Origin: Winogradskyella ludwigii
GTDB lineage: Bacteria > Bacteroidota > Bacteroidia > Flavobacteriales > Flavobacteriaceae
Length of the DNA: 64,000 nt
Direction of reading: 5' to 3'
Assembly: GCF_013403985.1 (NCBI RefSeq)
Contig: NZ_JABFDF010000007.1
Location: 62,001 to 126,000 of the forward strand
Position numbers and translations under genes: made by a program. Of the stretch, positions 50,529 through 58,663 are shown piece by piece. The notes beneath the pieces were generated by a model. That model had not been told where the DNA came from. It saw nothing but the letters and a program-made list of their open reading frames with translations, and made no database searches. Each line of letters opens with the position of its first letter. Position 1 is the stretch's first letter.

Positions 50529-53500
50529 TTACTCTTCTAAACTTATGCCTTTAATATTATCCTTATAAACACGATCTATTAAAATATGTCTTGGATCAAT
50601 GGCAGCTTTGGCTGGCAACGAATCTAATTGCATTATAATCGTCGATTTTTCTTTATTAAACTTCATACGTTTTTGACTGTAAAGTTGCTCCTCTGCATCA
50701 TCCATAAAGAATCCTACATCTATCCAATCGTTTATTGAAGTCTGAGTTTCGTTTCCTAAACTATCCGATTTTATTTTAGAACTCTCAATCTCTAAAGTAA
50801 CTTCATACTTACCGTTATCCAGCACTTTGTAGTTGGCTTCTTTTAAACGATTATCGTACAACGTAATTTCCTTAAACCAATCTGTAATAACATAATTTAA
50901 AGAATCTGGAACTTGCGGCTCTAAATGTCTTAAAAAATCTAAAGAAGTTGGATACGGTGGTTTTTTATAGCGGTATTCTTCTAAAAAGTTTTTCATTGCC
51001 AAATTCACTTTATCTTCTCCAATATAATCTTGAAGAGCATACAAAATCACACTCCCTTTTCCGTAATGGATATAGCCTTGGTTTTCTACTTTATATAGCG
51101 GTAATTCTTTTTCACGTTCTCCACTACGCCCTCTTAAATAACGATCGTGATTGTATTTCAAAAACTCACGCATCTTCATTGGGTTCTCTGTAATACCTTT
51201 TAAAGTCATTAACGATGCATATTCAGAAAAACTTTCACTCATCATTGTACCACCTTGCATATTTGCTCCAATAACTTGATGTGCCCACCATTGGTGTGCC
51301 ATTTCGTGAGCAATAACTGCATCTACAACGTTATTCCCTGTTTCATCTTCTAAATTTATAATGAAACCAATAGCTTCAGAATACGGCATGGTTCCTGGAA
51401 ATGCCTGAGCAAAAGATGCATATCGAGGAAACTCTATAATACGACATTGTTTATGGAAATACGGCCCAAAATTCTCGGTATAATAGACCAATGAACGCTC
51501 TACAGCATCTAACATCATGTCTACATTTTCAGGATGCTTTTCATCATAATACACTTCAATATCCACGTCGTTCCACTTGCGTTTTTTAACTTCATAATCC
51601 GCAGACATAAACGAATAGAAATTTAAAGACGGTGTGTCTGTTTTATAATGATAATAGTCTCTTCCGTTCTCTTCCCATTTTTTAATTAGCGAACCTGGTG
51701 CAATCGCCGTTTGTTCTTTAATGGTTGATATTACAGTTTCTACATTAATAAAATCTGATTGACCATTATTGATATAATTACGGTTATGTAATTCACTTAA
51801 TTCAGAGGTTAATTCTGGAGTTCGCTTTTTAGGCTCTAAGCCATACTTTTTACGTGTATTTTGATCGCTAATTTCATAGCTTTCATTATAACCCATAGTT
51901 GGTAAAATATCTCCATTATTAATAAAGGTTCCATTTTTTACTATCATGGTGGATCCTCCTCCATTTTCAAACCCTTTAGTGATATATTTATTTTCGAGTT
52001 TCAATATTAGCTTTTCTCCTGGTTGCAGCGGAGGTGTCAGTTTGTAAATAGTATACAAATACGTAGTATCTTTATAAACTGGCTTTGCGTTTGGAATATT
52101 CAATGTAGTATCCCAACCTTCACCATTAAAGAAGTGTAACGAGTCAATAGCTTGGTTAGACTCATTGGTTAATTCTATATCCGCTTTTACGTGGATATCT
52201 CTTTTATTAGGAAAGATGTCTATAAAATATTTAGCATCTGTAACTTTAGGATGCACAGCATCTTCATACTTTTTATACTTCTTTTCAAAATCTACCATTA
52301 ATTGTTCTGTGGTATCACTAGAACGATATGGATTTAATACTTGAGTATTATAATAGACAAAACCAGCAACACCAAGCCAAACTACAAATGTTAAGGCTAT
52401 GAAACCTCTATAACTCTTTGGTACTTCTTTATTTGCCGTTTTAAAACGACTCCATAATGAACTATTAGAACCTCTATTCCATAATGCTCCTGCGATTAAC
52501 AAACTTAGTACAGAAATTAACATCCAATACAAATTAAACCACAACGTACTTTTTAGTCCAGATCCAAAGCCATTCATATCTGAATAGAATACAGAACCTC
52601 CGCCTCCTATATTTAACATATTTGTAGACACATCTAAAATACTAAGAACTATTTCCCATACTAAAAGCACTAATATTGAAATGAAATACCCAATATATTT
52701 GTTGCTAGAAAGCACTTGTATCATAATCATAATACCAGCAAAAACGATATATAGTGCTAAATTTGAATAAAATAAATCTAACAAATAAACATCTAATTCT
52801 ATACGCGTAAATCCGTTTAGTAATTGATAGATAATACCTATTAAAATAAAGAATAAATTTAGGATGGTGGTAATACAAATTAATGATAAGGCTTTTGCAG
52901 CCATAGAAACAAATGAAGTGTGCGCAGTGGCATCTACAACTTCATTAATTTTAGAATCTCTATCGCGCCAAATCAATTCTCCACTAAAAAAGATAAGAAT
53001 TATAATCGTAAAAATATTTGTACTACCTTTTATAGAGTCTATAAGCTTGTATGTTAATGGATACGATTGAAGTCCAAAATATTCAAATCCACCACTAAGG
53101 TCTGCGACCAAAATAATAACACAAAAAAGGAACAATATTTTGAATGTAACACTCTTGGTAATACTCAGAAAATTAGTGTAAAAAAAACTTTTAAACTGAA
53201 TCCAAGTCGTTGAAGTATTATATGTTGGATTTAATTTGGGAAGTTTAAATACAGTATCAGTATTTGTAATCTTCACCTTTTCTTTCTTTACTTTTTTATT
53301 CTTCTTCTTAAATGAAAAATTAAAATAAGAGAGCATTAAAATGAGAATGCCAATTCCTGTCCAAATCAAACGATTCCAAAATAAAATACCTGAAAAGCCT
53401 GGACTTATAGTATTCTTTTCTGCTGGTGTAAAATATTTAGTTTCTATTGCATACGTGTTAATTCCGAAGATATCCGATAAACCAGCAATGGTTTCGTTAT

Positions 53501-54110
53501 CTACGTCAGACATTAACGAACCTGAAACAATGTAAGCCACAATAATCACTAAGCCACCAACAAAAGATATAACCGTACTTTTCCATTTGTTAGCCATGGC
53601 AAAAATTACTGAGCCAGCCAAAAACATATTTGGAAGTATAAATAATACATAATTATTGATAAAGGTTTCAAGGTAGAAATCACCAAAGCGGGATGTATCC
53701 ATCCATCCAAAAATAGAATTCATATACGTACCCAAAAGCATTCCAATAAAAACACCAAGTAATGGTAATGTAGAAACCAAAAGTGCTCCAAAAAAGCGAC
53801 CAAAAAAGTAGCCAGGTTTACTTAAGGGTGTTGTAAATAATATTTCATTAAACTCATTATTGTGATCTCTTAAAGCCGCATTATTAAAAAAAGCAACAGC
53901 CATAAGTAAACTAAAAACACAAAAAATAGTAATATGAATGGTAATGGTATATGGAGAGTTACGATACACGTTACCTATAGCTCCACCAACTTGAACATTA
54001 TCGCTAACTGTCGCGAAAAATTCCATTAATGCCAATATGAAGATAAAAATATACACCATTGGTTGTTTGAGGGTATATTTTAATTCTGATAAAAAGAATG
54101 TTTTAAACAT
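50529..54110 (-). CDS. ABC transporter permease fused to M1 family aminopeptidase
   Basis: The protein has 1193 residues. The N-terminal half (about 1-590) contains some twelve membrane helices of an ABC-2 permease (KQPMVYIFIFILALMEFFATV; LMAVAFFNNAALRDHNNEFNEILFTTPLSKPGYFFGRFFGALLV). The C-terminal half (about 620-1190) is an M1 (gluzincin) peptidase, with zinc motif H935-E-M-A-H939 (AVIAHEMAHQWWAHQ) and the third ligand in MSESFSEYASL. The ATPase gene lies 22 bp upstream. It probably couples an export-type transporter with extracytoplasmic peptidase activity; the substrate is unknown. Confidence 0.9.
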   Translation of the reverse strand: MFKTFFLSELKYTLKQPMVYIFIFILALMEFFATVSDNVQVGGAIGNVYRNSPYTITIHITIFCVFSLLMAVAFFNNAALRDHNNEFNEILFTTPLSKPGYFFGRFFGALLVSTLPLLGVFIGMLLGTYMNSIFGWMDTSRFGDFYLETFINNYVLFILPNMFLAGSVIFAMANKWKSTVISFVGGLVIIVAYIVSGSLMSDVDNETIAGLSDIFGINTYAIETKYFTPAEKNTISPGFSGILFWNRLIWTGIGILILMLSYFNFSFKKKNKKVKKEKVKITNTDTVFKLPKLNPTYNTSTTWIQFKSFFYTNFLSITKSVTFKILFLFCVIILVADLSGGFEYFGLQSYPLTYKLIDSIKGSTNIFTIIILIFFSGELIWRDRDSKINEVVDATAHTSFVSMAAKALSLICITTILNLFFILIGIIYQLLNGFTRIELDVYLLDLFYSNLALYIVFAGIMIMIQVLSSNKYIGYFISILVLLVWEIVLSILDVSTNMLNIGGGGSVFYSDMNGFGSGLKSTLWFNLYWMLISVLSLLIAGALWNRGSNSSLWSRFKTANKEVPKSYRGFIALTFVVWLGVAGFVYYNTQVLNPYRSSDTTEQLMVDFEKKYKKYEDAVHPKVTDAKYFIDIFPNKRDIHVKADIELTNESNQAIDSLHFFNGEGWDTTLNIPNAKPVYKDTTYLYTIYKLTPPLQPGEKLILKLENKYITKGFENGGGSTMIVKNGTFINNGDILPTMGYNESYEISDQNTRKKYGLEPKKRTPELTSELSELHNRNYINNGQSDFINVETVISTIKEQTAIAPGSLIKKWEENGRDYYHYKTDTPSLNFYSFMSADYEVKKRKWNDVDIEVYYDEKHPENVDMMLDAVERSLVYYTENFGPYFHKQCRIIEFPRYASFAQAFPGTMPYSEAIGFIINLEDETGNNVVDAVIAHEMAHQWWAHQVIGANMQGGTMMSESFSEYASLMTLKGITENPMKMREFLKYNHDRYLRGRSGEREKELPLYKVENQGYIHYGKGSVILYALQDYIGEDKVNLAMKNFLEEYRYKKPPYPTSLDFLRHLEPQVPDSLNYVITDWFKEITLYDNRLKEANYKVLDNGKYEVTLEIESSKIKSDSLGNETQTSINDWIDVGFFMDDAEEQLYSQKRMKFNKEKSTIIMQLDSLPAKAAIDPRHILIDRVYKDNIKGISLEE

Positions 54111-54132
54111 GATTGAAAATGGTTAGGAAGGA

Positions 54133-55017
54133 TTAAACTAATACGTTTGATGTGTTGATTCTTGAAAAGAATACATCTTCTAAATCTGGAGCAACTTGCT
54201 CAAATCCGTTCTGAGGATGTTCTTCACTAAACACATGAATCAATGGTTGTCCTCCTACCATTTTATTTGAAATTACTTTATAATCGTTAGCATAATTTTG
54301 AAGTTGTTCTCTACTCACTATCTTTTGAAAAACTTTACCATTAAGATCTTCAATTGCAGATTGAGGCGAACCATGATAGACAATTTCACCTAAATTCATA
54401 ATTGCCATTTTGGTACAAAGTTCTCTTACATCTTCGACAATATGTGTGGAAAGAATCACAATAACCTCTTTACCAACATCTGCCAATAAATTATAGAACC
54501 GATTCCGTTCTCCTGGATCTAAACCGGCTGTTGGTTCATCTACAATTATAAGTTTCGGGTTTCCAATTAAGGCTTGAGCGATACCAACACGCTGTTTCAT
54601 TCCACCAGAAAAACCTTTTATAGATTTGTTACGCTTTTCATAAAGGTTTACTTTGTCTAATAAATAATTTACTAACTCCTTACGTTCTTTAGAGTTTGTA
54701 ATTCCTTTTAATATGGCTAAGTGCGTTAACAGTTGTTCTGCAGTAATACGAGGATACACTCCAAACTCTTGCGGCAAATAGCCTAATACTTTACGAAGTT
54801 CCGCTGGATCATTTAAAATATCAATATCATCTAATGTAGCTGTTCCAGAATCTGCATCTTGTAGTGTTGATAAGGTTCGCATTAAAGACGATTTCCCAGC
54901 TCCATTGGGACCTAAAAGTCCGAACATCCCATTTTCTAATTCTAGACTTACATTATCTAAAGCTTTTACACCATTAGGATAGGTTTTTGATAAATTATTG
55001 ATTTTTAGCGTACTCAT
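54133..55017 (-). CDS. ABC transporter ATP-binding protein
   Basis: The 294 residues show Walker A GPNGAGKSSLM (about 35-45), signature FSGGMKQRVGIAQAL (about 135-149), Walker B LIIVDEPTAGLDPGERN and H-loop STHIVED. The C-terminal extension (about 215-294) is typical of ATPases paired with ABC-2 permeases. It is first in a two-gene unit with the permease-M1 peptidase fusion 22 bp downstream and so is its energy-providing subunit. Confidence 0.92.
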   Translation of the reverse strand: MSTLKINNLSKTYPNGVKALDNVSLELENGMFGLLGPNGAGKSSLMRTLSTLQDADSGTATLDDIDILNDPAELRKVLGYLPQEFGVYPRITAEQLLTHLAILKGITNSKERKELVNYLLDKVNLYEKRNKSIKGFSGGMKQRVGIAQALIGNPKLIIVDEPTAGLDPGERNRFYNLLADVGKEVIVILSTHIVEDVRELCTKMAIMNLGEIVYHGSPQSAIEDLNGKVFQKIVSREQLQNYANDYKVISNKMVGGQPLIHVFSEEHPQNGFEQVAPDLEDVFFSRINTSNVLV

Positions 55018-55134
55018 GTGTAAGTGATTTTTTGATTGATTAATTTAATATATGACGACCATAATTGATAAGCGTTACAAAAACTGCAACAATTTATAGC
55101 ATAACAAGTTATGCCTTTATAATTAAAGACGCAA

Positions 55135-55157
55135 AAATCAGGCAAATGGTTGCCTGC
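55135..55157 (-). terminator. Terminator after the DHFR gene
   Basis: On the minus strand CAGGCAA-N4-TTGCCTG is followed by ATTTTTGC. It lies about 50 bp after the stop of the 2TM-DHFR gene. The rest of the gap to 55018 contains a 7-bp-arm palindrome GCATAACAAGTTATGC of unknown role. Confidence 0.65.
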
Positions 55158-55205
55158 TCAATTTAATAATTGAGGTTTAGGAAATACTGAAAAAAGTGTA
55201 GTCTA

Positions 55206-56138
55206 TTACTTTCTTATATAAGTAATAAATGAAAACGCAAAGGCATGTTTCTCATCAGCATCATGAGTTGTTCTGCTTACTTCTTGCCATTTCGTTTCAT
55301 CTATTTCCGGAAAGAATGTATCAGCATTTTCGAAATCTGCATGAACACGAGTTATTTCAAGCTTATCCACTAAAGACATGGCTTGCTTATAGATTTCGCC
55401 ACCACCAATTATATACGGAGTCTTATCATGCCTTGCAGCATCTATGGCATCATTAAGAGAATTTACAATAATCACACCTTCAGGTACTTTATAATCCTTT
55501 TGTCTTGTAATTACAATGTGAGTTCTATTGGGTAACGGTTTGGGGAAACTTTCAAATGTTTTACGTCCCATAATAATATGATGACCATTGGTTAACGATT
55601 TAAAATGTTTTAAGTCATCACTTAAATGCCAAATTAAATCATTGTCCTTGCCAATAGCATTGTTTTCTCCTGCGGCAACAATAATAGTTAACTCAGAAGT
55701 CTTTTTTTTTTCAACTGCAACAACATCTTCTCTTGTTTCAGTGTAAGCTTGCGTTTGTGCTATTTTAGATTCTTCTTTCACAAACTTCTCTTTAAGTTTA
55801 TCTATTCTATCTTGTTGTTTATTTACTAATTTATCTAGCTGTTGTTTCTCCCAATCTTTACCCATAAATTTATTAGTAATAAAGACAGTGATAAAATGGT
55901 ATATTAAAACAAGTAACCACAGTAAAACGATATAAAACCACCAGCCTTGACCAGCTATTATATAAGTTTCGCCTATTCCTAAAAAGTTATTTGCAACAAT
56001 AAAAAAGACTGAACAAATTAAAAAGATAACGAAATGAATATACAAACGCTTCTTTTGCTTAATGCGTTTTTGAGCATTTTCAATGAGCTCTAACTGCTCT
56101 TTATCTATAGATGAAACTTGTTTTTTTTTACCAAACAT
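55206..56138 (-). CDS. Dihydrofolate reductase with N-terminal 2TM membrane domain
   Basis: Residues about 150-310 are a complete DHFR (SELTIIVAAGENNAIGKDNDLIWHLSDDLKHFKSLT; MGRKTFESFPKPLPNRTHIVITR; YIIGGGEIYKQAM), which makes tetrahydrofolate. Residues about 20-95 are two membrane helices (LYIHFVIFLICSVFFIVANNFLG; WWFYIVLLWLLVLIYHFITVFIT) of the 2TM type, linked by a coiled coil (about 97-135, KQQLDKLVNKQQDRIDKLKEKF). The enzyme would thus be anchored to the inner membrane facing the cytoplasm. Most DHFRs have only about 160 residues. thyA lies 1.5 kb away on the same strand. Confidence 0.92.
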   Translation of the reverse strand: MFGKKKQVSSIDKEQLELIENAQKRIKQKKRLYIHFVIFLICSVFFIVANNFLGIGETYIIAGQGWWFYIVLLWLLVLIYHFITVFITNKFMGKDWEKQQLDKLVNKQQDRIDKLKEKFVKEESKIAQTQAYTETREDVVAVEKKKTSELTIIVAAGENNAIGKDNDLIWHLSDDLKHFKSLTNGHHIIMGRKTFESFPKPLPNRTHIVITRQKDYKVPEGVIIVNSLNDAIDAARHDKTPYIIGGGEIYKQAMSLVDKLEITRVHADFENADTFFPEIDETKWQEVSRTTHDADEKHAFAFSFITYIRK

Positions 56139-56438
56139 AATTGTAAATTAATAAGATAAAGATACTTGTTTTTCGCTAAACCATTTGGAAGATTCTTATG
56201 GTTTTAACTTTTTTTGATTCCGAAAACGATATAACTGAAAATCAATACAATATAAATAAATTTCTATATTATTAATCTTATAAAATTTGTATCTATATTT
56301 TACGTAGTCTAACATTAATTAAAGACTATTCTAATAAATCGATAAATCTTTAGTTTTTAGATAATTAATAACTCTCAAATATTGGATTCTTTTATACTTT
56401 TGCTGTATAATTAATTCATTTATTTAAATATATTTATT
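56139..56438. other. AT-rich divergent promoter region
   Basis: This 300-bp gap separates the DHFR gene from the glycogen-binding domain gene. It is strongly AT-rich without repeats or open frames of note. The only recognised signal is TACTTTTG (56395-56402, plus strand), a TAnnTTTG element 37 bp before the next ATG. Confidence 0.5.
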
Positions 56439-56735
56439 ATGGCCATCAAAAAACAGTATTTAAAGACTAAGCCAGTTTGTAAAGTAACATTTTCTGTTCC
56501 TGCAAAAGAGGCAAAAAGTGTAGCGGTTGTTGGAAGCTTTAACGAGTGGAATACTGAAGCTACTGAATTGAAAAAACAAAAAAATGGTACTTTTAAAGGT
56601 ACATTAGATCTAGCAAAGGATGCATCATACGAGTTTAGATATCTTATAGATGGTGCTTACGTTAATGATGAGCAAGCAGATGCTTTTGCTTATAACGATT
56701 TTGCATCGGCAGAAAACTGTGTTATAAACTTATAG
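56439..56735 (+). CDS. Isoamylase early-set (CBM48-like) domain protein
   Basis: The 98 residues form one glycogen-binding/AMPK-beta-like domain: CKVTFSVPAKEAKSVAVVGSFNEWNTEATELKKQKNGTFKGTLDLAKDASYEFRYLIDGAYVNDEQADAF. The GSFNEWN and YEFRYLIDG motifs hold the aromatic residues that contact sugars. There is no catalytic part. Such small proteins are frequent in flavobacteria; they may bind glycogen or act as adaptors, but the role is unknown. Single gene with its own promoter element and terminator. Confidence 0.88.
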   Translation: MAIKKQYLKTKPVCKVTFSVPAKEAKSVAVVGSFNEWNTEATELKKQKNGTFKGTLDLAKDASYEFRYLIDGAYVNDEQADAFAYNDFASAENCVINL

Positions 56736-56764
56736 AATTTCTCTATATAACAACAATTTACTAA

Positions 56765-56796
56765 AAGTATTCCAAGAAATTGGGATGCTTTTTTTA
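56765..56796 (+). terminator. Terminator after the CBM48-like gene
   Basis: AAGTATTCC (56765-56773) pairs with GGGATGCTT (56782-56790) with two G-T pairs, followed by TTTTTTATTTT. Confidence 0.7.
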
Positions 56797-56798
56797 TT

Positions 56799-57635
56799 TT
56801 AGCCTAACAATCTAACCTCTATTAATGCACCAAAGCGTGTTTCAACAGGTTCCTCATTACTTGTTCCTGGCGCTTTAAATTTTGGCATTCTTTTTATAAG
56901 CTGAATAACATCAGTAGCCACAGCTTTATGATGTGCCTTTACATTAATTTGTTCTGTTTTCCCTTTTTTATTAATGGTAAATTCCACGTAGAATTTTGTA
57001 GTCAACGCTGTAGGAAAGGCTTTATCTGCTAATTCATAATTAAGACTCACTTTAATGTAGTCTATAATTTTATCTGAAGTGCATTTTTTGGTCTCCTCAA
57101 AACTTAATTCTTGGTTACAACCTCTATACACAGGGTATGTTGCGTTTACTGTTTCTATATTTTTATTCCTTACAACAAATACTACAGGAATAGAAAAAGG
57201 AACTTTAACAGGTTTTCCTTTAAAATAACCAGGCGATGAGAATTTTGGTAATAATTTTAAAACACGTAACGCTTCATTTTCCAAATATTTATTTGGCCCT
57301 TCTGCTTTGCCATCAACAATATTAGCTTGCTCATCAACATTAAATGTAACTAATATTCTAGCCTTTCCGGGAGCGACTTTAGAACCTTTTGATAGTATTG
57401 TATTATAATTTTCTTTAAAAAAATCGCCTATTTTTTGATTTGCACATTCTTTTTTATCAGCGTAAGTCATCATTTTCTCACACCCTTTATATATAGGTAC
57501 GTCTTCAATGATACTATAGCTTTCTGAATCTTTTGTAACTGATATAGAATCTAATTTAGATGGTTTAATAGCTTTTTCTTGTGCAGATAAGACTAAACCT
57601 CCAAAAATTATAATAAGAATAAAAAAGTGCTTCAT
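56799..57635 (-). CDS. Secreted protein with two TonB C-terminal-like repeats
   Basis: The 278 residues carry a signal peptide (MKHFFILIIIFGGLVLSAQ) and two related halves: about 45-152 (DVPIYKGCEKMMTYADKKECANQKIGDFFKENY, ILVTFNVDEQANIVDGKAEGPNKYLENEALRVLKLLPKFSSPGYFKGKPVKVPFSIPVVF) and about 160-276 (TYPVYRGCNQELSFEETKKCTSDKIIDYIKVSL, FYVEFTINKKGKTEQINVKAHHKAVATDVIQLIKRMPKFKAPGTSNEEPVETRFGALIEV). Each resembles a TonB C-terminal domain with a Cys pair (CexM..KxC). Without a membrane anchor it is not a TonB; function unknown. It follows thyA by 9 bp. Confidence 0.75.
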   Translation of the reverse strand: MKHFFILIIIFGGLVLSAQEKAIKPSKLDSISVTKDSESYSIIEDVPIYKGCEKMMTYADKKECANQKIGDFFKENYNTILSKGSKVAPGKARILVTFNVDEQANIVDGKAEGPNKYLENEALRVLKLLPKFSSPGYFKGKPVKVPFSIPVVFVVRNKNIETVNATYPVYRGCNQELSFEETKKCTSDKIIDYIKVSLNYELADKAFPTALTTKFYVEFTINKKGKTEQINVKAHHKAVATDVIQLIKRMPKFKAPGTSNEEPVETRFGALIEVRLLG

Positions 57636-57644
57636 GTTATAAAT

Positions 57645-58469
57645 TTAAACAGCCACTTTACCTTTAATATGTGGGTGCGGATTATAATCTTCTAATGTAA
57701 AATCTTCAAATTTAAAGTTAAAAATATCTTTCACTTCTGGATTTAAAATCATTTTTGGTAGTGGTCTAATATCTCTAGACAATTGTAATTCTAACTGCTC
57801 TTTATGGTTATTATAAATATGAGCATCTCCAAAGGTGTGAATAAAATCACCCGCTTCATAGCCACAGACTTGCGCCATCATCATGGTAAATAATGCATAA
57901 GATGCAATATTAAAAGGTACACCTAAGAATGTATCTGCACTACGCTGGTAAAGCTGACAAGATAATTTACCATCTGCAACATAAAACTGAAAAAAGGCAT
58001 GACACGGAGGCAATGCTGCTTTTCCATTGGCTACATTCTCTGAAAATGATTTTGAAGTATCTGGTAATACTGAAGGATTCCAAGCAGAAACCAACATTCT
58101 TCTACTATTGGGATTATTCTTTAAAGTTTCAATAACTTCTTTAATCTGGTCAATATCTTCGCTTGCCCAGTTTCTCCATTGATGACCATAAACTGGTCCA
58201 AGGTCACCGTTTTCATCGGCCCAATCATTCCAGATTTTTACTCCGTTTTCAGTAAGGTAATCAATATTAGTATCTCCTTTTAAAAACCAAAGTAATTCAT
58301 AAATAATAGACTTTAAATGCAATTTCTTGGTGGTAACCATTGGAAAGCCTTCACTTAAGTCGAAACGCATTTGATAACCAAAAACACTTTTTGTTCCTGT
58401 ACCTGTACGATCTCCTTTTTCGTTTCCTTCTGCTAAAATATGTTTTACTAAGTCGTGATATTGTTTCAT
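57645..58469 (-). CDS. thyA: Thymidylate synthase
   Basis: ThyA methylates dUMP to dTMP with methylenetetrahydrofolate. The 274 residues show the N-terminal [25 protein letters not shown], the catalytic Cys in [12 protein letters not shown] (about 153-164), the dUMP-binding [18 protein letters not shown] and [12 protein letters not shown], and the C-terminal [11 protein letters not shown]. The dihydrofolate formed is recycled by the membrane-anchored DHFR encoded nearby. Upstream is a TAnnTTTG element inside a family-B-like hairpin (58478-58498). Confidence 0.97.
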   Translation of the reverse strand: MKQYHDLVKHILAEGNEKGDRTGTGTKSVFGYQMRFDLSEGFPMVTTKKLHLKSIIYELLWFLKGDTNIDYLTENGVKIWNDWADENGDLGPVYGHQWRNWASEDIDQIKEVIETLKNNPNSRRMLVSAWNPSVLPDTSKSFSENVANGKAALPPCHAFFQFYVADGKLSCQLYQRSADTFLGVPFNIASYALFTMMMAQVCGYEAGDFIHTFGDAHIYNNHKEQLELQLSRDIRPLPKMILNPEVKDIFNFKFEDFTLEDYNPHPHIKGKVAV

Positions 58470-58477
58470 ACTTACGT

Positions 58478-58498
58478 CCTACAAAAGTAGGAATCTCA
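58478..58498. repeat. Family-B-like hairpin overlapping the thyA promoter element
   Basis: CCTAC-AAAA-GTAGG (58478-58491) with flanking GAATCTC resembles the palindromic repeats at 903 and 2351, with paired changes in the stem. On the minus strand it contains TACTTTTG (58482-58489), a possible thyA -7 element. Confidence 0.4.
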
Positions 58499-58569
58499 TT
58501 AAATTAAACTAAATTTTTGATACCAAATTACACTATAACAACTCTGAGCATCACTGTAGCGAAAATAAA

Positions 58570-58604
58570 TAAAAAAAGCATCAAAATTTAATATTTGATG
58601 CTTC
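58570..58604 (-). terminator. Terminator after the nucleoside transporter gene
   Basis: On the minus strand AAGCATCAAA pairs with TTTGATGCTT (58576-58603) and is followed by TTTTTTATTT. Confidence 0.75.
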
Positions 58605-58640
58605 ACTATAATAAATACGTTCTTATCTATATTTTATAAG

Positions 58641-58662
58641 ATTCTTGCTTTCGCAAGAATTT
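58641..58662. repeat. Short palindromic repeat, family B variant
   Basis: TTCTTGC-N4-GCAAGAA lies directly behind the nupC-type gene stop; it differs from the copies at 903 and 2351 by a paired C-G to T-A change in the stem. Confidence 0.5.
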
Positions 58663-58663
58663 G

